From Megalobrama amblycephala (lineage: Eukaryota > Chordata > Actinopteri > Cypriniformes > Xenocyprididae): a DNA stretch of 64,000 nt. Positions 32,509 to 44,162 of this stretch are shown one piece after another. The notes under the pieces were generated by a model, which saw only the letters and a list, made by a program, of their open reading frames with translations, did no database searches and was not told the DNA's origin. The stretch is from NCBI RefSeq assembly GCF_018812025.1, contig NC_063061.1, positions 8,712,415 through 8,776,414 on the forward strand, given 5' to 3'. How positions within the stretch are numbered: the first letter of the stretch is position 1; every line of letters starts with the position of its first letter. The translations under genes were made by a program, and so were the position numbers.

Positions 32509-34052
32509 CAGGTGCTGGTCATATAATTAGAATATCGTGAAAAAGTTCATTTTTTTTATTGTAAATTATTTTAAAAAATGAAACTTTCATATATTCTAGA
32601 TTCCCTACATGTAAAGTAAAACATTTCAAAAGTTTTTTTTTTTTTTTAATTTGTTGATTAGAGCGTACAGCTCATGAAAGTCCAAAATACAGTATCTCAA
32701 AATGTTAGAATATTTACATTTGAGTTTCATTAAATGATCATCCCTACAGTATAAATTCCGGGTATCTCTTGTTCTTTGAAACCACACTAATGGGGAAGAC
32801 TGCTGACTTGGCAATGGTCCAGGAGACAATCACTGACACCCTCCACAAAGAGAGTAAGTCACAGATGGTCATTACTGAATGGGGTGGCTGTTTACAGAGT
32901 TACTGTATGTCTCAAAGCATATTAAATGCAATGTTGACTAGAAGGAAGAAATTGGGTAGGCAAAGGTGCACAAGCAACAGGGATGACCACAAGCTTGAGA
33001 ATACTGTCAAGTAAAGCCGATTCAAACACTTGGGAGAGCTTCACAATGAGTCGAATGAAGCCGGAGTCAGCGCATCAAGAGTCACCACACTCAGACATCT
33101 TCAGGAAAAGGACTACCAAGCCACTTCTGAAACAGAAACAACGTCAGAAGCATCTTACCTGGGCTAAGGAGAAAAAGAACTGGACAGTGAACAGTGGTCG
33201 AAAGTCCTCTTTTCAGATAAAAGTACATTTTGCATTTCATGTTGAAATCATGGTCCCAGAGTCTGAAGGAAGACTGGAGAGGCACAGAATCCAAGCTGCT
33301 TGAAGTCTAGTGTGAAGTTTCTGAAGTCAGTAATGATTTGGGGGTTCCTTGACGTCTGCTGGTGTTGGTCCATTGTGTTTTATCAAGTGCAAAGTCAATG
33401 CAGCCATCTTCCAGGAGATTTTGGAGCACTTTATGCTTCCATCTGCTGACAAGCTTTATGGAGATGCTGATTTCCTTTTCCAGCAGGACTTTAGCACCTG
33501 CCCACAGTGCAAAAACCACTTCCAAGTGGTTTGCTGACCATGATATTACTGTGCTTTATTGGCCAGCCAACATGCCTGACCTGAATCTATGGGATATTTT
33601 CAAGAGAAAGATGAGAAACAGTCGATCCAACAATATACAGATGATCTAAAGGCTCAATAGTGCCTCAGCAGTGCCACAGGCTGATCACTTCCATGCCACA
33701 CTTCACTGATGCTGTAATTTGTGCTAGGAGCAAGTCATTTGCTGTAATATGTGCTGCCGACCAAGTATTGAGTGCACAAATGAACATACTTTAAAGAACT
33801 TGAACTTTTCTGTTTTGAAAATCCATTTTTTGATTAATCTTAGGAAATATTCTAATATTTTGAGATACTGGATTTTAGACTTTCATGAGCTGTAAGCTCT
33901 AATAAAAATAAAACTATAATAAATAAAACTTTTGAAATGTTTTACTTTACATGTAGCGAATCTAGAATATATGAAAGTTTCATTTTTAAAAATAATTTAC
34001 AATAAAAAAAATGAACTTTTTGATGGTATTCCAATTAAATGACCAGCACCTG
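32509..34052 (+). mobile_element. Tc1/mariner transposon, inactive
   Basis: The ends CAGGTGCTGGTCATATAATT and AATTAAATGACCAGCACCTG are inverted, with long terminal repeats of roughly 150 bp ('TTACTTTACATGTAG' near the inner edges). TA dinucleotides flank both ends (32507-32508 and 34053-34054), the Tc1 target duplication. Inside is a broken transposase gene. Confidence 0.92.
32769..33655 (+). pseudogene. Tc1-like transposase, broken
   Basis: Pieces in three frames follow the Tc1 order: an N-terminal region, a middle with 'RQKHLTWAKEKKNWT', 'VLFSDKSTFCI'-type sequence around the first catalytic Asp (about 33200), a second Asp block 'DFLFQQDFS' continuing in another frame as 'LAPAHSAKTTSKWF', and 'HDITVLYWPANMPDLNLWDI'. 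The last block normally reads SPDLNPIENLW; the PIEN residues, including the third catalytic acid, are deleted. Frameshifts and this deletion make it non-functional. A working Tc1 transposase cuts and pastes the element at TA sites. Confidence 0.88.
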
Positions 34053-34054
34053 TA

Positions 34055-35375
34055 TATAAAAAATTTGGAAAGCAAAATTGGAAGTTTGAAAAACTTTTGT
34101 CCACCAAATCAAAGCCATATGGTTCGACCAACAAAAATATGTGGTCAAACCAAAATGCAGAAAACAAACATAAAACAGGAATATCATAGAAAGGAAGGAT
34201 TATAGTCAAGGTCAATATTTTGTCAAATATGATATGATATTTATGAAGTAATAATTCAGCATTTCTGAAGAAAAAAAATGCCTGAAAAAAATATATATTT
34301 AAAAACATTAATCAAAGTAATGATTAAGATGTGATTAGCTACTTTTTACTTGATGGTTTCACAGAATGACGTTTTTTTTAACAGTCATTAAATTTACAGT
34401 CATTATTATTTATTTTGTTTTAATGGTAAAAGTTTTGAACAAATGAATAAATACAAATAGCACACTTCCAAGAACTTGCCACATGTTTAAAACTAGATAT
34501 TTAAAAAAATTTTTTTTTTTTTTTAAATTGTGGCCACTGACCCTTTGAATAAACAGCTCAAATAAACTGTTAGGAGATTTGGGTGTTTGGACACAGAAAA
34601 TAGGTTGGCTTAGCTGTAAATATTAGCATAATATCAACTCGCACATGTGTAGCATTGGTGAGATGAAGGCAACAGGGGAAATTGGTTGGGAAAGAGAAAG
34701 GAAATCCATAATTTGAGGAGGGAGAGAGGATGGCAGCAGGTGTGAGGAGAATGAGAACCCGAGGCATGCTTCCATGAGTTTACCTCTGTGGCTCCCAGCA
34801 AATGTGTCCGCAGCCTGATTGCAGGGTGTGTTTGCATGTGTGTGTCTGTTTGTCAGTTAAAGGGGTATTATGTAAGATTCGGCACCAGTGCAGGGCGCTC
34901 TATGAAGTGACTAATGCAGCCTAGAGGGATGACAAAATATGAAAAAATCAAAACGCAAACATGCAGAAGCATAACAGCCCATGGTGAGGAAGTGACATCA
35001 TAGAGTCCCTTTCAAATGCCACGGTCATTGCTGCTGTTAACTCTCCCCCTTCATTTCTCATTATTCCTTCTACCTGTTGGTCATGTTTGTTTGTTCATTC
35101 ATTCATTCAAAATTGTAATTATTTAATTATTGTTTTCATTTTCATTTGTTAAAACTGTAGCAATTTTTTAGGTTGTTTTTGTCTTTTTTGTTTTAAAATA
35201 AAATATTTTAATTATATTTTGTTTAAAAAAAAAAATAAAATAAAATATGTTTATGAAGGGTATTTTTTAGTTTTAGTTTATTTTGTTTTAGTTACTTTAG
35301 TACTGAAATAAATTTGCTGACATAACAAATTTTAAGTATGATGCTGAGTAATAAAATAATGCAAATTATTTGATA
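34055..35375. other. No gene seen
   Basis: AT-rich, with poly-A/T tracts near 34503-34524 and 35220-35250. 34570-34860 is purine-rich on the plus strand without coding signal. 'AAAGGGGTATTATGTAAGATTC' near 34859 resembles the end of a fish MITE. Confidence 0.4.
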
Positions 35376-36267
35376 TTAACCCTTTGAGCGGTACGGTCCC
35401 ACATATGGGATTTTTATTTCAGTGCCCCTGGGCGTACGGTCCCACATATGGGATTTTTATTTCAGTGCCCCTGGGCGTACGGTCCCACATATGGGATTTC
35501 GAACGTTCAGCGACGTCACATAACTGCCAGATTCAAACTGCACTTTCGCGCTTTTACTGTGAGACGGACGCGCGCAGCTCTTGTCATATATCACAACTAT
35601 GCAGTGTTTTCAGCCACATAACGTTTCTTTTAAGGTTTCATACATTTAAATATGCATAAGCACCATTAAAACAATATATTTAGAGTTTATAAAATACACA
35701 CTGATGTCAGACATCAGTGGAAGGAGCAATAACAATCCATTCATATACAATTTGCCGACATTTTTTCATATCAGACACACATAATGGGCCCAAGTAACTA
35801 TAAAGTTTACTCTATTATTCTTCCAGTTCACCAGCCACTTACTTGCATATATTTCGGGAGAAAATGATGAATTCACCTGTTGTAAATCCGACTGACAGGA
35901 CTCTGTGAACTGCGGGGCAAACTAAGATGGCGCCGCCCATCTCGCGTTATAGATCAAGATAAAGATCATTTATAAAGGATTTTAAACGACAAAACACACT
36001 CCCTTACACATATTTGAGGATCGGAATATCAGATAGTTGATAACATGGAAAGCAAGTTTGTGAATATTTTAAATAAACAAGGAAAAACAAAATAATAGCG
36101 ATCCACCTGTCATACAGTGTTATTGTGGCTGCGCTCAGCGCTCGTGACACGCATGACGCGTCGCTATGGAAACATTAAAGGCAAACGTTCTAAAATAACG
36201 GTCGCCTTAAAAAAACTCACTCTGGGGGACAGTTAGAATATTTTAAACTCACGCTTGAAAGGGTTAA
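35376..36267. mobile_element. piggyBac-like MITE with internal minisatellite
   Basis: The ends TTAACCCTTTGAGCG (35376) and CGCTTGAAAGGGTTAA (to 36267) are short inverted repeats with TTAA at both borders. piggyBac elements have CCCTTT/CCCTAG-type ends and TTAA targets. 892 bp, no transposase frame. It contains the 43-bp tandem repeat at 35391. Confidence 0.7.
35391..35498. repeat. 43-bp tandem repeat, ~2.5 copies
   Basis: GTACGGTCCCACATATGGGA starts at 35391, 35434 and 35477, exactly 43 bp apart. Each unit contains the palindrome TCCCACATATGGGA-like core and ends CCCCTGGGC. The copies are identical where complete, so the expansion is recent. Confidence 0.92.
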
Positions 36268-36636
36268 TGTACTGAAAACAGCTGTTGCTTTAAACACTTT
36301 AGATCAGGCATTAGAGAACACATATTCATTATTAACTAGTTGCTTATTAGCATGAATTTTACTAGCATATTGGCTGTTTATTTTTACTTATAAAACACAT
36401 ATTAATGCCTTATTCTGCATAACCATATTCTATATCCCAGCCCAGGCTCATTTGAAAAATGTACCTGCAGGGACATTTTTGCAAAATGAAAAAATGTAGC
36501 ACCATGCATGTTTCGTGACAGTTTCAATGTAAAAAATGTCCACTGAGTGGCGCTAAAAGCGTGTTAAGTTTTTTCCGAAACAGATGAATGTGAATATGGT
36601 ATGTTTTTATTACGTTGGTTTTGTACGCATCGCCCA

Positions 36637-37350
36637 TAGACTGTATAAAATAATGGACGTAGTGTCCGTGACATCACCCGTAGGTTTCTGAAGAGCATTT
36701 TTGAAGCCCAAAGTGGGCGGAGCTGGTCGGCACCATCTTGGCAGCGCGTCACCGCGCGTCACTCCCAGATAACCGAAAATGTGCAAAGAGGCGGGACGTG
36801 GGTGGAGCTGAGACAGCAGACAAACGGTTAGTAGTGACAGCAGCAGCAATCCACCTGTCACTCAAGTGGCCACGCCCTTAATTCTGCAGAACTTTAAGGC
36901 TAAAAGTGTTAGTTTGCCCAAAAATTAAAATTCAGCTCCAAACCCTTAAGTCCTTTGTTCATCTTCGGAACACAAATAAAAAATTTTTTTTTTTTTTGAG
37001 AAAATCCGATGGCTCAGTGAGGCCTCCATTGAGAGCAAGATAATTAACACTTTCAGATGCCCAGAAAGCTACTAAAGACATATTTAAATCAGTTGTTGGG
37101 TTTTTTTTTGTCCACAAAAAGTATTCTCGTCGCTTCATAACATTAAGTTTGTCTGTAGTCACATGAACTGTTTTAAAATTAAAACAAAATTAGCTATATA
37201 GAACAAAACCACTTTTTGTAATTTCTGCTGTAAAGTTGGGCATTTTAACATGGGGGGTCTATGAGATTGACTCCCTTTTGGAGCCTGTCTCTAGCGGCCA
37301 GTCGATGAATTGCAGTTTAAGTAATTTCCGTGTTGGATTCAAGAGAGAGA
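36637..37350. repeat. Interspersed repeat (family E), interrupted
   Basis: CATAGACTGTATAAAATAAT..., 'GCAAAGAGGCGGGA', 'CCACGCCCTTAATTCTGCAG' and later 'CTAGCGGCCAGTCGATGAAT' all recur in the same order at 61706-62910. Here the family is interrupted by a single arm of a palindromic MITE (36908-37176). No coding frame. Confidence 0.7.
36908..37176. mobile_element. Single arm of palindromic MITE (family A-like)
   Basis: 'GCCCAAAAATTAAAATTCAG', 'GATGGCTCAGTGAGGCCTCC' and 'AAAGTATTCTCGTCGCTTCA' match the outer arm of 8480-8770. The central hairpin and second arm are absent. Confidence 0.65.
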
Positions 37351-37972
37351 CCAGAAGGTTGCCGATTGGTATCACCGCAGCTCTGATTTGAAATGTCCAG
37401 TGATTAGTGCTAAGCTTAATGCTACATTTTAAAATAACGTACCACCAACACTACAACTATACCTACCTGATAGTGTTAACAAAAGCAGATGTAACATAAA
37501 AAGCATTCGTAATCAAGTTGTTTTAGCTTGTTTTTGATCTCTCATCTTTTGAGCTCTTTTATCGTGAGTCATGTTTCACAGGATTCGTACCCAAGGCTAA
37601 GTATAATTCCGCACCAGCTGAGCTACTGAGCAAGCTTGTTATGTCAGAAAAGAGAAACAGTGATGCAAAGTCCAAAATATATTTGTTTACATATCACGCA
37701 CTTTCATAAAAAGTGTTTTGAGATCATAACATAATATTGTGCAAGGAGATGTGAAAACAAGTCTTTATTAATCCATAATCTGACCCTGTAATCATAACTG
37801 TGTATGAAAACGATTAAAAGTGCTTGCTGTTTTACTGCCTCTAGTGTTCCTTTCTGTTGGAAACTGCAGTGATATGTACGTATTGGTACGTTTCCATGGG
37901 TACATTTTTCAGGTTGCCCTTAACCCTACCCCATACCTAAGCAAAACCACTACAACAACTACCTTTTCAATA
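37351..37972. other. No gene seen
   Basis: AT-rich mixed sequence. 'GTACGTTTCCATGGGTACAT' near 37886 looks like an end of a fish MITE. No coding signal. Confidence 0.35.
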
Positions 37973-38244
37973 TGTCATGAGTATATTCTGTTTTGATTGA
38001 GTTTCTTTTTTCTAAGTTCCTGTTTGCCCTGATTTCTAGTCAGTTTCCTTGTTTGGTAATTAGTCCCATTACACCTGTTCTGTTTCAGTTCATCATTCTG
38101 TCTATTTAAGCTCTCGGTTTCCTGTGTTTCATTGTCCGGTGTTCTTTGTATTAAGTGTCGTGGTTATTCTGTTTCTCCTGCATGTTCCCTTTGCTAATTA
38201 AAATACTTTTTGTTTATCTCTGACTTGTGTGTGTGTGACTACAC
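37973..38244 (+). repeat. Possible solo LTR
   Basis: It begins TGTCATGAGTA and has LTR-like features: T-rich body, 'CTATTTAAGCTCTCGG' (TATA-like) near 38101 and 'AATTAAAATACTTTTTG' (poly-A signal-like) near 38196. No clean 3' CA end or target duplication was found. Confidence 0.4.
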
Positions 38245-38620
38245 TGTAAAAACTTCCTGTAAATTTACATGAAAATTTAACAGCAAAATGCCATTTTCAT
38301 CTAATAACAGCAAGTTGCTGTTTTTTGCAGTGCATTATGGGAGAACTTGATTGCTTCAAATTGCATGTTGACCAGCAACAGTATGGTACTGTTATTTAAC
38401 AGTATAATACCATATTTTCCCATATACACATGCGTATAGGAAGACATTTTAGTTTATCTGCATGTCGTGCATGAGGTAATTTTGCAGCTCTGCTGATTAT
38501 TGTTTTATTTGTAAAGTATCTTTTGAAAATGATATTAAATATATAGTGATTTAAACCAGATGAAGCGACCATGTTTTAACTGGAAAGAAACCACAGGAGC
38601 ATGAGCCCATTGTACAGATG

Positions 38621-38867
38621 GTCACTGTGATTTTGCCAAGTAAGACATGTTCCTGGATCAACATTCCAATCAACCAATCAGGGACAAGTTTACCGTTTAT
38701 GTCAAGTTTAGGCTTGCAACCAGGGTTAGGTGCTTCTTGTTATTCAACTATCTTTCCATGATTTTAGGGATAAGTTATGGGTAGGATTTGGTTTAGGGGT
38801 AGGAATTAAATTTTCAGACTGGAATGTTGATCCAGAAACATGTCTTACTTGGCAAAATCATGGTGAC
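38621..38867. mobile_element. Short MITE with ~50-bp inverted repeats
   Basis: GTCACTGTGATTTTGCCAAG at 38621 and CTTGGCAAAATCATGGTGAC ending at 38867 are inverted copies. The repeats extend through 'TAAGACATGTTCCTGGATCA' to about 38674. The core is 'GGGTTAGG'-rich. Non-coding. Confidence 0.75.
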
Positions 38868-40504
38868 CATGTATGTATGCCTGATTTAGGGCATATTGTA
38901 AAAGTTTATGTAATGTTGTATCAGAATAAAAAAAAAGCAATTTAACTTTTGAAAAGACATACATTTTACACTGTAAAAAAATTCCCTGTAAAAAATGGTA
39001 ATCTGCTGGCAGCTGTGGTTGCCAGCATGATACGTTAAAATGCGGTGTACTACTGTTTTTGAAATAACAGCTAAATACTGTTTTTTGCAGCATATAGCTT
39101 CATATGCTTTTTTTTTTTTTTTTGAGTTTATTAAGGGAAAATGCCTAGTTAACATTGAATATGTGTTCCCTAATCTAAAGTGTTACAGCTGTTGCTTCAT
39201 GCTTTGTGATTTCATAAATATGTTGCACATATGTTGCACCAAATGGGACTGTAATAAGAGATAACAGGGTTTATAAGACAGTGAAATGACTAAAAGCTCT
39301 CATTATTTTTCTGGAAATAATAAATGTCATCACTTGTTTTTTGATGAGGCAGTATAGGTTCAAATAAAACAGTGAATTCATCTTCTCCCATGAATAAAAT
39401 AATATTTAGCTCATGAAATGGGGCGTATAGAATCGTGGGGGTTTTGCTTCTCGTGACATTCAGAAAGTCTTCAGAGAATACTGGTTTTTAGAGCTGCAAA
39501 GATTAAAATTTATAGTGGATGTGTAGTAGTTTAGTGATTCTATTCCCAGTGGAGAATGAGCTGCTGTAGTGAGGTTGTGGAGTCATGAAGTATTCATATT
39601 GAGTCAATAATAAGAATGGGAATAACAAGGGAAATTGGTTTTGCGTATGATCTTGATTGCACTTAATTCTGCTTCCTTAACAATTCCTATTTTGTCATAC
39701 TTTTTTTTTTTTTTTTTTTTTTTTGGTGGAAGCTCCTCTCACACCAGCTCCAATAATCAATAATTGATTATTGGTCCTGTATATTTAATGTTTTGACCAA
39801 TTCAAATAATAAATTATTCATTAGGTTGATAGAAACCTATAACTCTTGAGATGGAGAAAGATTTGTGTTTTTTTTTTTTTGGAAAACAAGAAGCTGTTCA
39901 TAAGAATCATTCCCTTGCAGTTCGGTTATCATGTTTGCTGTTGCATAAAACACACATACACACAAAATAGGCATGTTTTCTTTGGCCCTTGTCAAGTTTT
40001 CGAGTATTAAGTCTTTGGCTTAACTTAATTCAGTTGTGGACAGTCATTGAAAATGGGTTAACGTTAACTATAGATTAATTATAGAGTAAATCATTATGAA
40101 ACGGATTTCAGTAAGGCAGCAACTATTTGCACTAAGTGAAAATAGCATATTTACTTAGCAATATATGCTATTTACACTAGGTGAAAATTGCAATAGATTC
40201 TGTTTACATCATGTAAAATGATCAGTTCTTTGCAATAAGAGTAAATAGTAATTAGATGCTATCTTTACTTTATATTAACAGATACTATTTGCACCTCAGT
40301 ATTTTTGTACATTAACAGGATGCAATAATATCATAGAGTTTTTTCATAGAGTATTTATTAAAATTATTAAATGGACGCTGCCTTATTGAGAAAATACCCC
40401 CCCCCCCCCAAACCTTTCCTAACCCTACCCAATAAACACTTTTAATATTATTAAACACTCGTTTGCAGTTTATTTCCACTTTTAGAACATTATTTTGATT
40501 TATA
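38868..40504. other. No gene seen; homopolymer tracts
   Basis: AT-rich DNA with T tracts (39106-39123, 39701-39724, 39869-39881) and a C tract (about 40398-40409). 'CACTGTAAAAAAATTCCC' near 38971 resembles the start of a MITE also seen near 38242. Confidence 0.4.
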
Positions 40505-40600
40505 ATAAATGCAAGCTCGGCAAAAGGCGGATTCGAACCCACATCGATCACGTTAAAGGCCAGATCTGTGAGCCTTACTCACTACTGCTGCACCACTAAA
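40505..40600 (-). repeat. tRNA-like SINE head
   Basis: In minus orientation it contains GTGGGTTCGAATCCGCC, a typical T-arm/B box, and an A-box-like AGTGGTGCAGCAGTAGTGAG upstream. The downstream part (to ~40380) holds 'GGGTAGGGTTAGGAAAGG'. It is probably the 5' end of a tRNA-derived SINE, not a tRNA gene, because acceptor pairing is poor. Confidence 0.5.
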
Positions 40601-40820
40601 AACACTGAATTGAGTGTCTTTTTTTAAAAACCTGAGTGGCCCAACTAGACATTAGTGGATGTAACTAGTGTAAATAGCATTTGCCAACAAGGGACGCTAT
40701 TTGCACTTAGTGTAATTAGACACTAAGTTTCAGTAAACCTCCATAAATTTAAACATATTAAAGCAATTCAACAAATCTCTTGCAAATAACAATATTGCAA
40801 GCTACCATACTTATGCCAAG

Positions 40821-41127
40821 TTCACACTGCACGATTTTATCTCTGATTTTCATTTGCCGTCAGATTTTGTGAAATCGCCAACAAATGCCGAATTTTTTCC
40901 ATTGCATCGTGTTGCATTGAATTGCATTGTGTTGAATCGAATCGAAATCAGATCACACTGCATCATAATAGGGGTGAAACGTATTGCATCACATGGGTAG
41001 CTGCTTCATTTGTATCTTTAATGTATCGTATCGTTGGCTATGCATCGAGATGCGTTATGGAGATGCACATCCCTTATGTGCACACAGCAGTAACTGAATG
41101 CTACCCCAGATAGTCGTGCAGTGTGAA
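40821..41127. mobile_element. MITE with 14-bp perfect inverted ends
   Basis: TTCACACTGCACGA (40821-40834) is inverted at 41114-41127. The interior has repeated 'ATCGAATCGAAATC' and 'TGCATCG' motifs. No coding frame; superfamily unknown. Confidence 0.55.
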
Positions 41128-41163
41128 AAGAACAGTGATCTGACGACTTTGAAAATCGTGTAC

Positions 41164-41504
41164 TGTCAGGGTCATGTTTAGTTTGGTCTGTGTTTCTGTA
41201 GCATTTTGAGTTGTTTTTTTCTCTGTCGTTGTTCATTGGGTTTGCACTGTTCCTAGATCAGTTTCCTGTCTGATTAATTAGTTATCATGGTTTTTGATTT
41301 CCCTTATGTGTCAGATGTGTTTAATTAGTTACCTTGTATCTTGCCCTGTGTATTTATAGTCCTCAGTTTGTTCAATTCTTTCTCTTGTGTTGTTTATGCT
41401 GCCACGCGTTCTTCTTCGTTGTGGACTGTCTTCTTTGTTTTTTGTTATTATTAAAGAGCTGCAATTAGATCCTTCTCCTCATTTTTCCTGACCACACTGT
41501 GACA
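41164..41504 (+). repeat. Probable solo LTR (gypsy-type)
   Basis: It begins TGTCAGGGTCATG and ends ACTGTGACA, the same TGTCA/TGACA ends as the gypsy LTRs here. 'GTGTATTTATAGTCCTCAG' (41349) is a TATA-like box and 'TTATTATTAAAGAGCTGC' a poly-A signal-like motif. There are no internal genes on either side. I see no matching target duplication. Confidence 0.6.
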
Positions 41505-41906
41505 CTTAATTTTTTTTTTCTTTTTTTTGCATGCATGAAAGCCAAGACTAGTCACATCACTGGTATTTGAACATTGCTTTTTGGGTAAACCAACACATTG
41601 CATAAATGCTCAAAAGCACATAAAATAGCATACAATTACAAAAATTGCTCTCCCTGTCCCTTGCAAAGGATGCCCATTTTAATCAATTCTACTTTAATAT
41701 TAATCAAAATTATTAATGTTGTCCCAATTCAAATGGATTAAACTATACTTAATAATATTAAAGTAAATTTCCACTTCAACAATTTTAAGTTGCGACAAAA
41801 TGGTTTTGTTGCATCAGTTTTTTTTGTTTTGTTTTTTAAGCAAGGACTAAAAATATACATTCATTCATTCATTCAAACATTTATTTTGAGCAGTGCATTG
41901 CATATT
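41505..41906. other. No gene seen
   Basis: AT-rich with poly-T (41512-41528), and a (TTCA)n stretch near 41860. CATATT at 41901-41906 matches the six bases after the next element. Confidence 0.5.
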
Positions 41907-43587
41907 TACGGAAGAGGATTAGGGCCAAGCAATAATAAAAAAAATAAAACCATCTCGAGATTAAAGTTGTTAAATTTCGAGAAAAAACTCGTTAAATTTC
42001 GAGAAAAAAGTCGAAATAAAATGTTGAGAATAAACTCATTAAATTACGAGAAAAAAGTCATTAAATTATGAGAACAAATTTGTAATTTAATGATTTTGTT
42101 CTCGTAATTTAAACAACTTTTTTCTCGTAATTTAATGAGTTTATTCTCAACGTTTTATCTCGACTTTTTTCTCGAAATTTAACATAATTTTTCTCATAAT
42201 TTAATGAATTTGTTCTCGTAATTTAACGACTTTTTTCTCGTAATTTAATGACTTTATTCTCAACATTTTATCTCAAAATTTAATGAGTTTTTTTCTCATA
42301 ATTTAACGAGTTTATTCTCAACATTTTATCTTGACTTTTTTCTCGAAATTTAACAAGTTTTTTTTCTCGTAATTTAACAAGTTTATTCTCAACATTTTAT
42401 CTCAACTTTTTTCTTGAAATTTAACGAGTTTTTTCTCGTAATTTAACAAGTTTATTCTCAACATTTTATCTCAACTTTTTTCTTGAAATTTAACGAGTTT
42501 TTTCTCTAAATTTAACAAGTTTTTTCTCGTAATTTAACAAGTTTATTCTCAACATTTTATCTCAACTTTTTTCTTGAAATTTAACGAGTTTTTTCTCGAA
42601 ATTTAACAAGTTTTTTCTCGTAATTTAACGAGTTTATTCTCAACATTTTATCTCAACTTTTTTCTTGAAATTTAACGAGTTTTTTCTCGAAATTTAACAA
42701 GTTTTTTCTCGTAATTTAACGAGTTTATTCTCAACATTTTATTTCGACTTTTTTCTCGAAATTTAACGTCATTTTTCTCATAATTTAACAACTTTTTTCT
42801 CGTAATTTAATGACTTTATTCTCAACATTTTATCTCGACTTTTTTCTCGAAATTTAACGAGTTTTTTTCTCATAATTTAACGAGTTTATTCTCAACATTT
42901 TATCTGGACTTTTTTCTCGAAATTTAACAAGTTTTTTTTCTCGTAATTTAACAAGTTTATTCTCAACATTTTATCTCAACTTTTTTCTTGAAATTTAACG
43001 AGTTTTTTCTCGAAATTTAACAAGTTTTTTCTCGTAATTTAACGAGTTTATTCTCAACATTTTATTTCGACATTTTTCTCGAAATTTAACGTCATTTTTC
43101 TCATAATTTAACAACTTTTTTCTCGTAATTTAATGACTTTATTCTCAACATTTTATCTCAACTTTTTTCTTGAAATTTAACGAGTTTTTTCTCGAAATTT
43201 AATAAGTTTTTTCTCGTAATTTAACGAGTTTATTCTCAACATTTTTTTCGACTTTTTTCTCGAAATTTAACGTCATTTTTCTCATAATTTAACAACTTTT
43301 TTCTCGTAATTTAATGACTTTATTCTCAACATTTTATCTCGACTTTTTTCTCGAAATTTAACGAGTTTTTTTCTCATAATTTAACGAGTTTATTCTCAAC
43401 ATTTTATCTTGACTTTTTTCTCGAAATTTAACAAGTTTTTTTCTCGTAATTTAACGAGTTTATTCTCAACATTTTATCTCAACTTTTTTCTTGAAATTTA
43501 ACGAGTTTTTTCTCGAAATTTAACAACTTTAATCTCGAGATGGTTTTATTTTTTTTTATTATTGCTTGGCCCTAATCCTCTTCCGTA
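41907..43587. mobile_element. Foldback element: ~100-bp inverted ends enclosing a palindromic satellite-like array
   Basis: TACGGAAGAGGATTAGGGCC at 41907 is repeated inverted at the right end (to 43587), and the match continues through the ATCTCGAGAT segment for about 90-100 bp. The interior is almost wholly a ~22-bp motif such as CTCGAAATTTAACGAG, itself nearly palindromic. The motif TTTATTCTCAAC recurs at 42139, 42252, 42310, 42381, 42450, 42541, 42632, 42723, 42814, 42884, 42955, 43046, 43137, 43228, 43318, 43388 and 43458. Spacings are mostly ~70 or ~91 bp (one ~22-bp subunit apart). Orientation flips at about 42081. CATATT lies directly outside both ends. No coding frame. Confidence 0.85.
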
Positions 43588-44073
43588 CATATTGAATACT
43601 GTATTTTAGTATGAGACATACTGTCTCAGACATTTATGGACCATTAATGACAATGTTCTAAAAAAAAAATTTCTTAAATATTTTAATTAATAAGAAACTA
43701 TGTTTGATTGCTTCCTCATCAGCTATTTATATTACATTCTTGGACACATTTTTCAGAGAGAAAATGTTATTTTACTAAAACAAGAAAAAGTGCATGATGT
43801 CATCTTTATCGAACATGATATGAACAGATGAATGTAATAAAGGTATGTTATGAGGTGATCTATTTTTCCTGCCAATGTGACTGGTCTTCTGAAATTATGA
43901 ACGAAAGGAAATCTAATAAAACTGGCAAAAGCGTTTTATGCTTACATTGAAGTCTATCACTTTGATGAAAGCCCATCTTGTTTCAAATAACATATTGAAG
44001 GCCGTCCGTTTCAGCATGAAAGGACATTTCAGGGACTTTTTCTCACCATTTAATACAAAATTATAGAAATAAC

Positions 44074-44105
<32 letters not shown>

Positions 44106-44162
44106 TACAAATAATTAGTCTATACTATTTTAATGTGTCTTTGTTACACTATAATTATTCAT
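43588..44162. other. No gene seen; (AAT)n at 44069-44101
   Basis: AT-rich sequence. A trinucleotide (AAT/ATA) run of about 11 units lies at 44069-44101. No element ends seen before 44163. Confidence 0.5.

Noticed and set aside
41950..43560. CRISPR-like regularly spaced array
   Set aside because: There are no unique spacers, the units are continuous and AT-rich, and the host is a vertebrate; it is a satellite-like foldback element.
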